In this document: positions 53,039 to 62,570 of the stretch, in pieces
Layout of the letters: every line of letters starts with the position of its first letter
How positions within the stretch are numbered: position 1 is the stretch's first letter
Assembly: GCF_900100945.1 (NCBI RefSeq)
Contig: NZ_FNCG01000008.1
Location: forward strand, 186,001-250,000
Direction of reading: 5' to 3'
Length of the DNA stretch: 64,000 nucleotides
From: Mucilaginibacter gossypii
Lineage (GTDB): Bacteria; Bacteroidota; Bacteroidia; Sphingobacteriales; Sphingobacteriaceae
Position numbers and translations under genes: made by a program
Notes under the pieces: generated by a model
The model's database searches: none
The model's input: the letters and a program-made list of their open reading frames with translations, nothing else
Told to the model about the DNA's origin: nothing

Positions 53039-54800
53039 TGCTTGTGGGTTTTAATGGTTGATAATAGGTGTCCCAAAAAATGTTCCTGAATTTATAGTCA
53101 GGATCAAGCTTGGTTTTCAGGTCGAATAACTTTTGCGCGTTAGGATATGCTTTATGAAACTGTGCCGCGGTTGGATGTACCTGATAAGGTAAATAATAAG
53201 CGCCGTTTACAGCAATTACGGCATCAGCCAGCTCACGGGTCCATACAGCAACAGCATGTTTAGATGCCGGATCTGTGCGTTGCTTGTAATAAACCACAAA
53301 AGCAAATACCTCTTCCCGTGCCCATGCCAGGTAGGTGCCCGGGTCGGCTTTGGCATGTCTGATGGATACATTAAGCACGTTAACATTAAAACGGATAAAT
53401 ATTTCGGCCATGGCTTGTTCAAATTCCTCAAAGCGCTGAACAGGAACAAAGTATTCCAATAATACATAAGTGCTGTTGATTCGTGATTTGGGTTCCAGTT
53501 CGGCAACATCATAACCGGCTTCGTAGTTGCGCCAGTGGATCTTTTTGCCCCTGAACAGTAAAGGGTCAATTATAAACTCCCGGTAAGGCTTGCCTAATGG
53601 TCTTTCTGTAAACGCCCACAGGAAATACCGTTCCAGCGGATAGGATTCTTTCAGTGGCATCAGCCGGGTTTTAACTGTCGGCTTTTCGGTGGTTTCTATC
53701 CAGCTTACAGCTCTTAAACGCGTGTATTTTGGAGGGTAAATATCACCATTATGGAAAACTACCTGTGAATTATCGCGTATGGTTTTGAAGAAGTAATCTT
53801 TATATTCTTCAACTTTCATTTTTTTATCAATTCGTTTAATGGCCAGGTTATCGGCTAACTCGAGTTCAGCCTGAACGATAACGCCAATGCCATTATAACC
53901 GCCAATTGCGCCAAAGAATACTTCCGGGTTTTCTGTTTTAGTAGCATGTACTAACGAGCCATCGGCTAACACAACATCAATTGACCGTACTGATAAAACA
54001 ACCGGCCCCATGCCCATGTATCGCCCATGGGCATTAACACTCAATGCGCCGCCTACCGTGAAATTGGCATAGGTTTGCATGATCTTGATGCTTAGGTCAT
54101 ACTCATCAATATATTGCTGAATATCGCACCAGCGGATACCCGTCTGTACTTTGATGAGTTTATCTGTTGCGGAAAACTCCAGTACCTTGTTCATTCCGCG
54201 CATATCAATATGCAGACTATGCGGGCTTGCTGTTTGTCCACCCATGCTGAAACGGCCACCGCCTACGGAGATAGCGCCGGTAGCGTTTTTAACAATTTCG
54301 CAGATTTCTTCGACCGAAGTTGGACGCGCAATTTTACTAACCAATACGGGATTCAGCCGGGTTACATCGTCAATAATACGCTCATCGGTTTTAAGGTGGG
54401 GGATCTCTTTACCTTCATCGTTTTTCAAATAATCGGGTGCCGACCCGGGTACCGAACCATATTGGTTTGTCGTGTAATCCCCTTTTTTGAAACCTAACCG
54501 CCAGAATAACCATAATGGCCCAAGCACGGGTATTAAAACAGTAAACAGCCAATAGCCTGAATAGCCCTGATCATGCAGGCGCTTAATAGAAGTAGCTATA
54601 ATGATCCAGAATAATAAAGGATATAGAATAAACGTAGCTCCTTCGCCAGCAAGCAATAAAAAGTTGTACAACACGTAAAAAGTGCACCAGTAAAACAGGG
54701 AAGCCAGCCAAAAAGCCCCTTTTGATAAGCGGCCGTTAAAAGTAAATAGCAGATAGGTTACAGGTAGTTTTTGTTTCAGGCGCATGGATGGTCTTGGCAA
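53031..54800 (-). CDS. DUF805 membrane domain fused to FAD-dependent oxidase
   Basis: 589 residues. The N-terminus is a complete DUF805 domain (~15-115): F-N-G-R-L-S-K-G-A-F-W, S-I-K-R-L-H-D-Q-G-Y-S-G-Y-W and G-D-Y-T-T-N-Q-Y-G. The rest is an FAD_binding_4 oxidase of the aldonolactone oxidase class: S-V-G-G-G-R-F-S-M-G-G-Q, F-T-V-G-G-A-L-S-V-N-A-H-G-R, and Y-Y-L-P-Y at the C-terminus. Where covalent flavin enzymes have G-G-G-H, this has G-G-G-R, so flavin may be non-covalent. The fusion would place the oxidase at the membrane. ATG at 54785 is an alternative start. Confidence 0.85.
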   Translation of the reverse strand: MPRPSMRLKQKLPVTYLLFTFNGRLSKGAFWLASLFYWCTFYVLYNFLLLAGEGATFILYPLLFWIIIATSIKRLHDQGYSGYWLFTVLIPVLGPLWLFWRLGFKKGDYTTNQYGSVPGSAPDYLKNDEGKEIPHLKTDERIIDDVTRLNPVLVSKIARPTSVEEICEIVKNATGAISVGGGRFSMGGQTASPHSLHIDMRGMNKVLEFSATDKLIKVQTGIRWCDIQQYIDEYDLSIKIMQTYANFTVGGALSVNAHGRYMGMGPVVLSVRSIDVVLADGSLVHATKTENPEVFFGAIGGYNGIGVIVQAELELADNLAIKRIDKKMKVEEYKDYFFKTIRDNSQVVFHNGDIYPPKYTRLRAVSWIETTEKPTVKTRLMPLKESYPLERYFLWAFTERPLGKPYREFIIDPLLFRGKKIHWRNYEAGYDVAELEPKSRINSTYVLLEYFVPVQRFEEFEQAMAEIFIRFNVNVLNVSIRHAKADPGTYLAWAREEVFAFVVYYKQRTDPASKHAVAVWTRELADAVIAVNGAYYLPYQVHPTAAQFHKAYPNAQKLFDLKTKLDPDYKFRNIFWDTYYQPLKPTSNG

Positions 54801-54856
54801 TACGCTAATATATCATTACTTTCAATTATAATTATAGCCGCGTATATAAATGTAAC

Positions 54857-56023
54857 ATGATACCCAGAGGTAAATTATATATCAGCTATAAGAACTTGGT
54901 TGAAGGTGCTTATTACTGCCTTACTGATCGCTTTCGCTTACCAGGGCCGGATGTTGATCAATGCGCTAACGAAATGGTTTGCCTCTCGGTGAGAACTGGA
55001 ATCGATCTGGTATTAAACGCTTTGAATTTTCCGCCGGGCTTCGAGATGATTGTTACTGATATTAATATCCCGGATATGTTCGCCATAATTAACTGGCACG
55101 AATTAACGCTTGTTCCGATCCCGGTTAATAAGTATACCTTAAATATGTCCCCGGCCCAGGTGGAAGCAGCAATTACACCTGCAACCAAAGCCATACTGAT
55201 CACTCACCTTTTTGGCGGTATCATGGAAATTGAAGCGATAGTTGCCATAGCAAAAAAGTATAACCTCATTATATTTGAGGATTGCGCACAAGCATATGCC
55301 GGTAATTTATATAGCGGGAATCCCGCATCAGACGTAGTGATGTTTAGCTTTGGCTTTATTAAAACCAATACGGCTATTAGCGGGGCGATGATCAAAATAA
55401 AAGACCCGGCGTTGTACGCTGAGGTTGTTGCGCAAAATGGGCACTACCATCAACAAAGTACTGCAGGCTATTTTAAAAAGCTTTTTAAAGTGCTGTTTGT
55501 AAAACTGCTCACCAATAAAGTTATTTATACCGGGTTTTATAATTTAGTAATGGCTTTGGGAAAGGACTTTGAACAGGTATTAGGTGGCTTTACAAAGGGC
55601 TTCCCCGGCAACGATATTTTTAGACAGATCCGGCATCAGCCTTCCACTCCAAATCAAAGGCTGCTCCGAAAAAAACTTGCTAACTTTGATCAAAATAGTA
55701 TTACTAAAAGGATCCAATTAGCCAAAGATATTTTATCAAAGATCCCCGATAATTATAAAATTGGTTTTGAGAACAAGAGGCATTCTTACTGGGTGATGCC
55801 TGTTGAAACCCATAATCCGGATGCACTGATCAAACACTTGCGTAATAACGGTTTTGATGCTTCGCAAAAAGCATCAAGCTTAATCAAGTTGAGCGAGGCG
55901 GGCGGCGTTCCCAAACCTGAAGAATTAGCATTAGACAATCTTGTTTATTTACCAGTGTATCCCGCTATGAGCGCAAAAGACCGTAATAAACTAATACAAC
56001 TAATAATCAATTTTTCGCACTAA
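54857..56023 (+). CDS. DegT/DnrJ/EryC1/StrS-type PLP enzyme
   Basis: 388 residues with the DegT-family layout: L-F-G-G-I-M-E-I near 118, the pyridine-binding acid D142 in F-E-D-C-A-Q, and the PLP lysine K169 in M-F-S-F-G-F-I-K-T-N-T-A-I-S-G-A-M. Usual members transaminate nucleotide sugars; a modified F-S-F-G-F-I-K motif makes the substrate uncertain. Divergent from the oxidase-methyltransferase operon with only 56 bases between, so a shared pathway is likely. Confidence 0.85.
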   Translation: MIPRGKLYISYKNLVEGAYYCLTDRFRLPGPDVDQCANEMVCLSVRTGIDLVLNALNFPPGFEMIVTDINIPDMFAIINWHELTLVPIPVNKYTLNMSPAQVEAAITPATKAILITHLFGGIMEIEAIVAIAKKYNLIIFEDCAQAYAGNLYSGNPASDVVMFSFGFIKTNTAISGAMIKIKDPALYAEVVAQNGHYHQQSTAGYFKKLFKVLFVKLLTNKVIYTGFYNLVMALGKDFEQVLGGFTKGFPGNDIFRQIRHQPSTPNQRLLRKKLANFDQNSITKRIQLAKDILSKIPDNYKIGFENKRHSYWVMPVETHNPDALIKHLRNNGFDASQKASSLIKLSEAGGVPKPEELALDNLVYLPVYPAMSAKDRNKLIQLIINFSH

Positions 56024-56259
56024 TCTCTTCTTATGCTGACAGGTTGTGGTGCTTTAACGTTTTCCATAACTGGGCTTCAATTGCTTAACCATATCCCTGG
56101 CCGAAAGACGTCCGTTTATTAATAAAAAATAGCCCGAACTATCCCACCCCACCCATCCAAATCCACTTTAAAAAAATATCATCAACAGCAATGAGGGTAA
56201 AACGCTTCAGGCGTGTTTAAGAGACAAATTTTAATAATCGTCTTAACAACACAAATGCT

Positions 56260-57195
56260 ATGAAAGCAACATTCCTGATCTATCTTGTTATCTTTTTGAT
56301 TTCGTTTAAATTTACTGCAGGCGCCCAGCAAAAAACGGCAACCAATGCCGATTCAGTATTTAAGCCCAAAATCGGATCATTCGATGCCGGTTACTCCTAC
56401 TCGCCGTTTACCGTTAAAAATAAAAACATGAACATCAGGCAAGTGAATGCTTCGGTCAACGTACCGCTGATAAATAATTTCAGGGACGGAAAGCTTGATT
56501 TTTTACTTGCCGGCGTTAGTTACAGCGGGCTTTCCTTATCCGAAACAGGAAAATCATTCGGTGGTACTGATTTTTATTCTATTTCGGTACCCATCACTTT
56601 TCAAAAATCGTTTTCTGCAAAGTACGCGCTGCTGGTATCAGCAATCCCTACCTTATCATCCGACCTGAAAGATGTTTCGGGCGAAGACATGCTATATTCA
56701 GGCTTTGCCATGCTCAAGATCCGTAAGTCCAAAAGCTTTTCCTACGCCGTTGGTGTGGGTTATTCAAGGCAGTTTTTTGGTACGATACTGCTGCCGGTTA
56801 TCGGGATAGAATGGCAGATCAGCGAAAAACTGAGCCTTAGCGGCACCCTGCCCGTTTCCGAAAAATTAAAGTACCAGCTCAACGATAAAAGTATCCTTGG
56901 TTTCAGCAGCGACTTTGGCATTGGCGGGGGCTCATACCGGTTGTCGAAAAAAACAGGGTCAAATTATTTACAGGTACAGCAGTATAAAAACACGCTTTTT
57001 TATAATTACCAGCTGGCTAAAAACTTTTCGGTACAAATAAGCGGTGGTTACAATTTTGTGCAACAGCTTGACTTGTACAACAAAGATCAAAAAGTTAACT
57101 GGGCACCATTTAACGACCTGAACAAACGCGTTCACCTGGCCGAGTTAAAAAAGACCGGCTTTACCGTCGAATCAGGGATCAGCTACCGGTTTTAA
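56260..57195 (+). CDS. Outer-membrane beta-barrel protein, DUF6268-like
   Basis: 311 residues: signal peptide (to ~21, T-A-G-A-Q), then alternating-pattern strands and a C-terminal Y-R-F, as in outer-membrane barrels. The overall pattern (D-A-G-Y-S-Y-S-P-F, F-Y-S-I-S-V-P-I-T-F-Q-K) fits the Bacteroidota DUF6268 family. Function unknown. Confidence 0.75.
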   Translation: MKATFLIYLVIFLISFKFTAGAQQKTATNADSVFKPKIGSFDAGYSYSPFTVKNKNMNIRQVNASVNVPLINNFRDGKLDFLLAGVSYSGLSLSETGKSFGGTDFYSISVPITFQKSFSAKYALLVSAIPTLSSDLKDVSGEDMLYSGFAMLKIRKSKSFSYAVGVGYSRQFFGTILLPVIGIEWQISEKLSLSGTLPVSEKLKYQLNDKSILGFSSDFGIGGGSYRLSKKTGSNYLQVQQYKNTLFYNYQLAKNFSVQISGGYNFVQQLDLYNKDQKVNWAPFNDLNKRVHLAELKKTGFTVESGISYRF

Positions 57196-57250
57196 CCCGA
57201 AACCGGTGCAGGTCTTCCTTTTGAATGTATAACATCAATCAACCGCAGCA

Positions 57251-57481
57251 ATGGAAACAACTATTAATTTAATGGTCGAGGTTTTTAAAACAAATGTTGA
57301 GGATCCGGCGCAGGCAGCAAAATTGGTGGGCCTGCTTCAAAAACATATTACCAATAGCAGTGTAAATTTTGACCTGGAAGATTGTGATAAAGTATTGAGG
57401 ATAGAGGGCCCGGAGGTTTCACCGCAATCGGTCGTGGGCATCCTTAAAGATTATGGCTACAAGTGCCAGCCGCTCGAATAA
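57251..57481 (+). CDS. Small HMA-like fold protein without metal motif
   Basis: 76 residues with the beta-alpha-beta-beta-alpha-beta pattern of HMA domains (L-M-V-E-V-F-K-T-N-V, V-N-F-D-L-E-D-C-D-K-V-L-R-I-E, I-L-K-D-Y-G-Y-K-C). The metal-binding C-x-x-C is absent. Such small proteins are common and unassigned in Bacteroidota. Confidence 0.65.
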   Translation: METTINLMVEVFKTNVEDPAQAAKLVGLLQKHITNSSVNFDLEDCDKVLRIEGPEVSPQSVVGILKDYGYKCQPLE

Positions 57482-57526
57482 ACACAAAGCCCGGATTATA
57501 ATGCTTGTACTCCGTTTCATTTGTTA

Positions 57527-57556
57527 AACGTGTAGGTTTAGCGTAACCTGCACGTT
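57527..57556. terminator. Convergent terminator
   Basis: A 12-bp stem (AACGTGTAGGTT / AACCTGCACGTT, one T-G pair) with loop TAGCGT, followed by TTTC on the plus strand. It separates the HMA-like gene from the converging esterase gene. Confidence 0.75.
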
Positions 57557-57599
57557 TTTCAATTGCGTGGACTTAACAAACTATGAATAGCTAAGACAA

Positions 57600-59108
57600 C
57601 TATTTCAGCACAAAGCAGGAAGAAGGATGGGCCCTGTCGTTGTAAATGTAGTTAAGCTGCGTTGGTCCCGAAACCGTATCAAAAACCATGATATTATTTT
57701 CGCCGGCTACAAAATGAGGCCATTGCTTATCATTAACCTGGCCCGGAGCTTTGCCTTTTATAAAGTTTACCCAGGTTTGGTGTATTTGGTTAGCCAGTTT
57801 TAGTTCTGTATCGTTAAAATTGTGTTGTTTAGGTAAAAACCAAACATAGCCTAATTCATCGGCATGGGTTGCACCGGTACCATCGCGCTTGTAATCAAAA
57901 CGGTACATCCAAACGTGGTTGCCTGCCTGCGCTAATGTGTTAGCCAGCCGGTAGCTGTGCATCTGGTACATGTATTGGGTGAGTACTTTTATGGCAGCGC
58001 TATCTGCATTGCCATTTTTAGCCTCGCTTTCAAAGTTTGATAAAATATAACGGTAATTATCACCAAACCAACCATATAGCACCGTGCTATCGGGGTGGTT
58101 GAGGCGTTTGTCAAAATTCATAAACATTTTACTTTCAAACTTATTGGTACCGATGAGGAAGCGTACTTTATCATTTCTGTTTTTGAGGATATATTGATAT
58201 GGATCCTGCGAAATCACCGCGCCATCTATCACCGGGCCAAAATAGTTGGTGCCCTGTGCCCCATTGCTGATCTTTGCCTGTGCTGCTATAAATTTTTCGG
58301 CGGAGATTTTGAGGAGGTCGGCGGGTTTGCTAACACCCAGCTCGGTCATTAACCGCTGCCTGATGCCTTTAGCGGTAGCAGAATCCCGGATGCATTGCAC
58401 GGCGCCGCTTTCTAAAATCTGCTGGTTGAAATAGCCTTTGGATTGTGGTGTTGCCAACAGGGCACTGGTGAGTTTTGCGCCTGCCGATTCGCCCATGACG
58501 GTAACCTTCGAAGCATCACCGCCCATCGCCGCAATATTTTGCCTGATCCATTTCAGCGCCATGATCAGATCGAGCAGGCCATTATTTCCAGATGATTGGT
58601 AAGCTTTGTTTACATCGCCCAAATACATAAAGCCGAAAACACCAAGGCGATAATTAATGGTAACAGTAACAACGCTGTCATCGTCGGCAAAAGCGTGGCC
58701 GTTCATTCCCATACCCGAGCCGCCTGTAAGCGAGCCGCCATGTACCCATACCAGTACCGGAAGCTTAGCGTCCCTTGCTGTTGTAGGCGTATATACGTTC
58801 AATGTGAGACAATCTTCGCTGCCTTTTAGTCCGCCTGCGCCGCCGCCCTGCGATGCCGGGCTTCCAAATTTTTCGCATGAAAGCGTGTCTTTCCATGCCG
58901 TCATTGGCTGAGGGGGCATAAAACGCAAAGGGCCAACCGGCGGTTTAGCATACGGGATGCCTTTAAATACCAGGGTTGGCCCTTCTTCGATACCTTTTAT
59001 CCATCCACCTGATACTTTTGTTACAACTGTTTGGGCAGAGGTAGTAAAACCTAAAAATATGCCCAGTAAAAACGTGTAAACCGGAATCAGGCGGATGATG
59101 TTTTTCAT
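57600..59108 (-). CDS. Type-B carboxylesterase
   Basis: About 502 residues from the ATG at 59108, which starts a signal peptide (K-N-I-I-R-L-I-P-V-Y-T-F-L-L-G-I-F); an upstream frame start at 59171 would overlap the subtilase gene. The nucleophile elbow G-E-S-A-G lies near residue 207, with E in F-E-S-K-M and H in T-H-A-D-E-L-G as the remaining triad candidates. W-V-H-G-G-S is the oxyanion loop. A secreted or periplasmic ester hydrolase; substrate unknown. Confidence 0.9.
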   Translation of the reverse strand: MKNIIRLIPVYTFLLGIFLGFTTSAQTVVTKVSGGWIKGIEEGPTLVFKGIPYAKPPVGPLRFMPPQPMTAWKDTLSCEKFGSPASQGGGAGGLKGSEDCLTLNVYTPTTARDAKLPVLVWVHGGSLTGGSGMGMNGHAFADDDSVVTVTINYRLGVFGFMYLGDVNKAYQSSGNNGLLDLIMALKWIRQNIAAMGGDASKVTVMGESAGAKLTSALLATPQSKGYFNQQILESGAVQCIRDSATAKGIRQRLMTELGVSKPADLLKISAEKFIAAQAKISNGAQGTNYFGPVIDGAVISQDPYQYILKNRNDKVRFLIGTNKFESKMFMNFDKRLNHPDSTVLYGWFGDNYRYILSNFESEAKNGNADSAAIKVLTQYMYQMHSYRLANTLAQAGNHVWMYRFDYKRDGTGATHADELGYVWFLPKQHNFNDTELKLANQIHQTWVNFIKGKAPGQVNDKQWPHFVAGENNIMVFDTVSGPTQLNYIYNDRAHPSSCFVLK

Positions 59109-59121
59109 AAAACGGTTGATC

Positions 59122-60720
59122 TTAATAAGTGGCAGCCAGCTGAAGCGCGTTATAAGCATTAACAACGCCACCGGTTACACAAAGATCGGTAAACGGAACT
59201 TCTTTTTTTGTCTCCCCATCTTTAATCTCTACATTATGTGATATTTTCACTACTGATTTCATGATGATCTCCTTAACCTGTACAGCCGTTAATTTTGGAT
59301 AATATGAACGGATGAGCGCTGCCAGGCCGGTTACAACCGGTGCCGCCATGCTGGTACCATCATGCTCGGCATAGGCTGATTTTGGTGTGGTTGAATTGAT
59401 GGCCACACCCGGTGCAAACACATCAACACTGGTTTTGCCATAATTGGAGAAGGACGCTTTCAGCGTTTCATCGTCTTTAGGGCCCGACGCGCCAACTTCT
59501 ATCCAGGCACCGGCTACACCGCTTTTATCTTCATAAATACGGTTAGGGACGTTCAGTTCAACTTCGGTGTTATTGTTGTCATTACCCGCGGCATGTACCA
59601 GCAACACATCCTTGCTTAACGCAAATTTTACTGCATCATCAACTGCTTTTTTATTGTACGAGTAACTTTTGCCGAAGCTCATGTTGATGACCTTAGCGCC
59701 GTTAGCCGCAGCATAACGAATAGCGTTTGCTACATCCTTATCGCGTTCATCGCCGGTAGGTACTGTACGTACCGACATGATAGCTACATCATTGGCCACA
59801 CCCATAACACCAAGATTGTTATCCCGTATCGCGCCAATGATCCCGGCAACGTGGGTGCCATGATCAGCATCCGGGCCGGTTACGTCATTATTGCCGTAAA
59901 AACGCTCATTAGCATTGTTATAGTTATCGCCCACGGTATCCCTCGAATTGAAATTAAGGTTGAGGTGATAATCCAACTGCTCTTTAAAGTGAGTTAAGCC
60001 GCCGTTTACCTCTTTCTCCCTGAACTCGGCTACATTTTTAAACGAAGGCAGGGCGCTTACCAATACACGTTTAACATAGGCCTCGCCATTATCTTTAGGC
60101 TCAAATTTGGTGATATCATCAAGGCTTGGGTTTTGGTTGCCCAGCTTGGTCAGTACCCCATCAAGCAGGGTATTGAATTTATTGATCACCGTATAGGTTT
60201 GCTGTGCTTTGGCAACCTGCTTAGCCATATCGGCTTTCATAGCGCTGTACGCTTTAAAATCGGCAAGGTCTTTTCCGGTAAGCTTGGTACTGTCAACGTT
60301 GGCAAAGCGGGCGTTGTTGATCCGCACCAGCCGGGTTAGCTCCAGGTTATCATAATGTACATCTCCTTTGGCCGATCCTATAAAATCCCAGCCGTGCATG
60401 TCATCGGCATAGCCGTTTTTATCATCGTCCTTTTTATTCGCGGCGGTTTCTTGCGGGTTGTTCCAGATCACCTTTTTAAGGTCTTCATGGTCCACATCAA
60501 TACCCCCATCAATTACGGCTACCAGCACGGTAACGTGTTTTTTGCCTTTTAACAGTTCGTTGTATGCTTTTTCGGTACTGATCCCAAATACAGAATCGGT
60601 TTTAAGATCAAGGTTTTGCCAGTTAGGTTTAGTTTTTGGAGCTTCCTGCGCATAAGTGAATACAGGTAAGCAAAGCCCGGCTACCAGCACAAGCTTTTTA
60701 AGCGGAAAATTGTTTATCAT
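59122..60720 (-). CDS. Secreted S8 family serine peptidase (subtilase)
   Basis: 532 residues with signal peptide (to ~25, F-T-Y-A-Q). The catalytic triad is complete: D71 (A-V-I-D-G-G-I-D), H near 288 (D-H-G-T-H-V-A-G) and S near 457 (G-T-S-M-A-A-P). Between D and H lies an insert of about 200 residues, a known feature of Bacteroidota subtilases. No C-terminal sorting domain is seen. It ends 13 bases before the esterase start on the same strand, so the two may be co-transcribed. Confidence 0.92.
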   Translation of the reverse strand: MINNFPLKKLVLVAGLCLPVFTYAQEAPKTKPNWQNLDLKTDSVFGISTEKAYNELLKGKKHVTVLVAVIDGGIDVDHEDLKKVIWNNPQETAANKKDDDKNGYADDMHGWDFIGSAKGDVHYDNLELTRLVRINNARFANVDSTKLTGKDLADFKAYSAMKADMAKQVAKAQQTYTVINKFNTLLDGVLTKLGNQNPSLDDITKFEPKDNGEAYVKRVLVSALPSFKNVAEFREKEVNGGLTHFKEQLDYHLNLNFNSRDTVGDNYNNANERFYGNNDVTGPDADHGTHVAGIIGAIRDNNLGVMGVANDVAIMSVRTVPTGDERDKDVANAIRYAAANGAKVINMSFGKSYSYNKKAVDDAVKFALSKDVLLVHAAGNDNNNTEVELNVPNRIYEDKSGVAGAWIEVGASGPKDDETLKASFSNYGKTSVDVFAPGVAINSTTPKSAYAEHDGTSMAAPVVTGLAALIRSYYPKLTAVQVKEIIMKSVVKISHNVEIKDGETKKEVPFTDLCVTGGVVNAYNALQLAATY

Positions 60721-60836
60721 TAATACTTTCAGTAATAGTTTATAAGTACAAAAACTCTAAAGTAGGTTTTTAATTGTTTAAAAAATGTGCGGGTTTGGTG
60801 ATTTTAACACGTTTTCAGGAAAAAATATTTTTCTGA

Positions 60837-62510
60837 TCACTCTACTTTTTGCTCAAAAATATGTTCAATTATAAATTTTGATTCTGCTACATAAACCTTT
60901 TTCCTGATCAGTTCCCGTAAATCGTCGGTGGCACCATCCCTTATCTCATACTTCTTTTCTTTGCAGGTTTTTATAAAACCTGTATACAATTGTTTCGCTT
61001 TGCCTGTTTCGCCTTTTGCAAGTGTGGCTAGCGCTATATTAAACATGGCGTAAGTGGCGTCATCCTGGTATTTCAGCGCCTTGTAAGAGTATTTTATACA
61101 GTCATCAAATTTACCAGCGCAATAATATGACCACCCCAGGTTCCCCAATGCATTGGCATAAGTGCTGTCAATAGCTATTGCTTTTTTGGCGGCATCAATA
61201 GCTGCCAGGTAGTTACCCGATTGCGTATAGCTTAAATTGAGCCCTACATAGGCGTATTTATAGGTCGGGTCGGCCTTTACTGCTTTCTGATGATAAGTTA
61301 TGGCTGTTTCATATTGCTTTTTCTGATAGTAGCAATCACCTATCCTGTCGTATGGAAAAGGATATGATTTATCAATGCTGATAGCTTTTTGGAGATCTTT
61401 TATGGCATCATCCAATTTATCTGCGTAATAATAAGCGTCGCCGCGATCAACATAAAAAGTCCGTCGGTCGGGTTCCAGGTTGATGGCCTGTGTGTAAAGA
61501 CTGATTGCTGTTTCGTATTCGTTTCTGTCGCAATAAATATCGCCTTTCAGGTTATAGCCGTCACCATCGTCGGCATTTTGGTTAATATGCAGATTGATAA
61601 AATAAAGGGCGCTATCAGGCATATCCATATTTTTGTAGCACCTGGTGAGGTTGTAGTAAGTCCAACTATAATTGGGCTTTAACTGTAATGTCAATCGCAG
61701 ATCAGTTGCTGCTTCCTTATATTTTTCAAGATCGATCAGGCAGTCGGCCCGGTCATAATAAAGTACAAAATAGCCCGGAAAAAATTTAATGGCCTGGTTG
61801 TAATCAGCTATCGCCTTGTCAACCTCATCAAGATTATAATAGCACTTAGCCCGCATCTGGTATGCATGGGCATACTGTGGCCATACCGCCAATATTTGAT
61901 CACAATACGTTATACATTCCCGGTATTTATGTTCATCAAACAGCATTTCTGCTTTCATTGTGTTGGCCGAAATCAATTCCGGACTGTCTTTTAGCAACCG
62001 GTTCAATTCAGTGCCCAAAGCCGATTTTCCTTTAAATGACGCGGTAAGTAATTTTAATCGTTTAGCAAAAACGGTATTAGGAGCATTTTTTAAAAAGCCG
62101 TCTAAAATTTTATCGGCATTTTTATCGCTGGGCTGTGATGTGAATACCAGTTTAAAAAAATCTTTCCCCAGCTGTTTTTCCGCAGGCGAAAGATTGCTAT
62201 TGTCAGCAATATCCTTAACAAGGCTAAAAACTTCATAGCCCTGATAGGGCATGATCCGCGTTACATCTTTTTGTAAAGTGATGTTTTTAATGCTTTTGGA
62301 TAGCAACATCATTCCTTTATCAATGCTGTCTTGCCTGAAACAGGTGATAGCCTCTTTTAAATAGGATGCATAGTCGCTGATCTGATAACCAGGTGCGGTT
62401 ATTGGTACAGAAATTTTTTTACTGGAAGTATCCGCCGGTACTAAAGCCCAGGTGGTTAAGGGTCCTAAAATAAACAGCCAAAAAGCTATTGGTTTGAATG
62501 ATAAGGTCAT
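60837..62510 (-). CDS. Secreted TPR-repeat protein
   Basis: 557 residues: signal-like N-terminus (F-K-P-I-A-F-W-L-F-I-L-G-P), an unassigned region to ~180, then about nine to ten tetratricopeptide repeats (for example A-Y-Q-M-R-A-K-C-Y-Y-N-L-D-E-V-D-K-A-I-A-D-Y). A protein-interaction scaffold; partner unknown. It stands 116 bases upstream of the subtilase gene on the same strand. Confidence 0.88.
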   Translation of the reverse strand: MTLSFKPIAFWLFILGPLTTWALVPADTSSKKISVPITAPGYQISDYASYLKEAITCFRQDSIDKGMMLLSKSIKNITLQKDVTRIMPYQGYEVFSLVKDIADNSNLSPAEKQLGKDFFKLVFTSQPSDKNADKILDGFLKNAPNTVFAKRLKLLTASFKGKSALGTELNRLLKDSPELISANTMKAEMLFDEHKYRECITYCDQILAVWPQYAHAYQMRAKCYYNLDEVDKAIADYNQAIKFFPGYFVLYYDRADCLIDLEKYKEAATDLRLTLQLKPNYSWTYYNLTRCYKNMDMPDSALYFINLHINQNADDGDGYNLKGDIYCDRNEYETAISLYTQAINLEPDRRTFYVDRGDAYYYADKLDDAIKDLQKAISIDKSYPFPYDRIGDCYYQKKQYETAITYHQKAVKADPTYKYAYVGLNLSYTQSGNYLAAIDAAKKAIAIDSTYANALGNLGWSYYCAGKFDDCIKYSYKALKYQDDATYAMFNIALATLAKGETGKAKQLYTGFIKTCKEKKYEIRDGATDDLRELIRKKVYVAESKFIIEHIFEQKVE

Positions 62511-62570
62511 GCTATAAAAATAGCATATCCGGTTAATATTAAAAAATGGAAATGGGTTGCCTGCTTAATC

